Shown here: positions 63,396 to 64,000 of the stretch, one piece after another | Position numbering within the stretch: position 1 is the stretch's first letter | Layout of the letters: the number at the start of each line of letters is the position of its first letter | DNA from: Caulobacter mirabilis | Lineage (GTDB): Bacteria; Pseudomonadota; Alphaproteobacteria; Caulobacterales; Caulobacteraceae | DNA length: 64,000 nucleotides | NCBI RefSeq assembly: GCF_002749615.1 | Contig: NZ_CP024201.1 | Location: 558,001 to 622,000 of the forward strand | Reading direction: 5' to 3' | Notes under the pieces: model-generated | Seen by the model: the letters and a program-made list of their open reading frames with translations, nothing else | Databases searched by the model: none | Told to the model about the DNA's origin: nothing | Translations under genes and position numbers: made by a program

Positions 63396-64000
<605 letters not shown>

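Overview
The window is GC-rich (roughly two thirds or more G+C by eye) chromosomal DNA from an alphaproteobacterium, almost certainly Caulobacterales (Caulobacter/Phenylobacterium type). The grounds are an rcdA (DUF1465) gene beside DUF1192, a DUF1013 gene, a GAAC-N7-GAAC LexA box in front of imuA-imuB-dnaE2, GCTAAACG-type -10 boxes, and families of short palindromic repeats between genes. Nearly all genes are housekeeping; there is no prophage, insertion sequence or CRISPR array. Species cannot be fixed from the sequence alone.

Layout. 1-9741 (minus strand) is one long co-directional run: ruvC-ruvA-ruvB, a small lipoprotein, ybgC-tolQ-tolR-tolA-tolB-pal-cpoB, then tilS and the start of ftsH. 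It links Holliday-junction processing, the Tol-Pal envelope constriction machine, tRNA-Ile lysidine synthesis and membrane proteolysis. 9784-17555 holds an MgtC-like protein, an M20 peptidase, YebC, a phosphatase, a BlaI/MecI-type repressor paired with an ExbB/TolQ-like membrane protein behind two perfect palindromes, a YmdB-like phosphoesterase, 5-formyl-THF cyclo-ligase, a 6S RNA gene and zapA. 17688-26453 (plus strand) is central carbon metabolism: tkt, a VOC protein, purT, gap, a GNAT acetyltransferase, pgk and fba. 26518-28835 (minus strand) has a DUF2799 lipoprotein, TspO, bacterioferritin and its ferredoxin Bfd. 29004-30187 is a frameshifted, degenerate cytochrome bd subunit I-like gene. 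30197-38461 is mixed: thiE, efp, suhB, a Tat-exported phosphodiesterase coupled to a DUF885 protein, an exonuclease, and a PhyH dioxygenase divergent from a TetR regulator across a 17-bp palindrome.

38527-46141 has an ABC exporter, rpmE, rcdA, DUF1192, a quinone oxidoreductase, an OmpA-like protein, DUF1013, two small DUF465 proteins and ubiX. 46142-49399 is a 1085-residue single-chain biotin-dependent acyl-CoA carboxylase. 49454-55163 is the SOS mutasome cassette imuA-imuB-dnaE2; imuB carries an in-frame block that looks like a captured palindromic repeat. 55522-61338 contains a hybrid histidine kinase divergent from a GH5 glucosylceramidase-like enzyme, then moeA and fpr. 61714-64000 is the translation/transcription cluster tRNA-Trp, secE, nusG, rplK, rplA (cut by the window end).

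Points most worth a second look: the BlaI-like repressor/ExbB-like protein unit, the repeat-derived insertion in imuB, the damaged bd-oxidase-like gene, a 19-bp palindrome shared by bfd and fpr, and the kinase/GH5 divergent pair. I did not find a clear-cut large undescribed system; the first of these is the best small candidate. All searches and alignments here are by eye.
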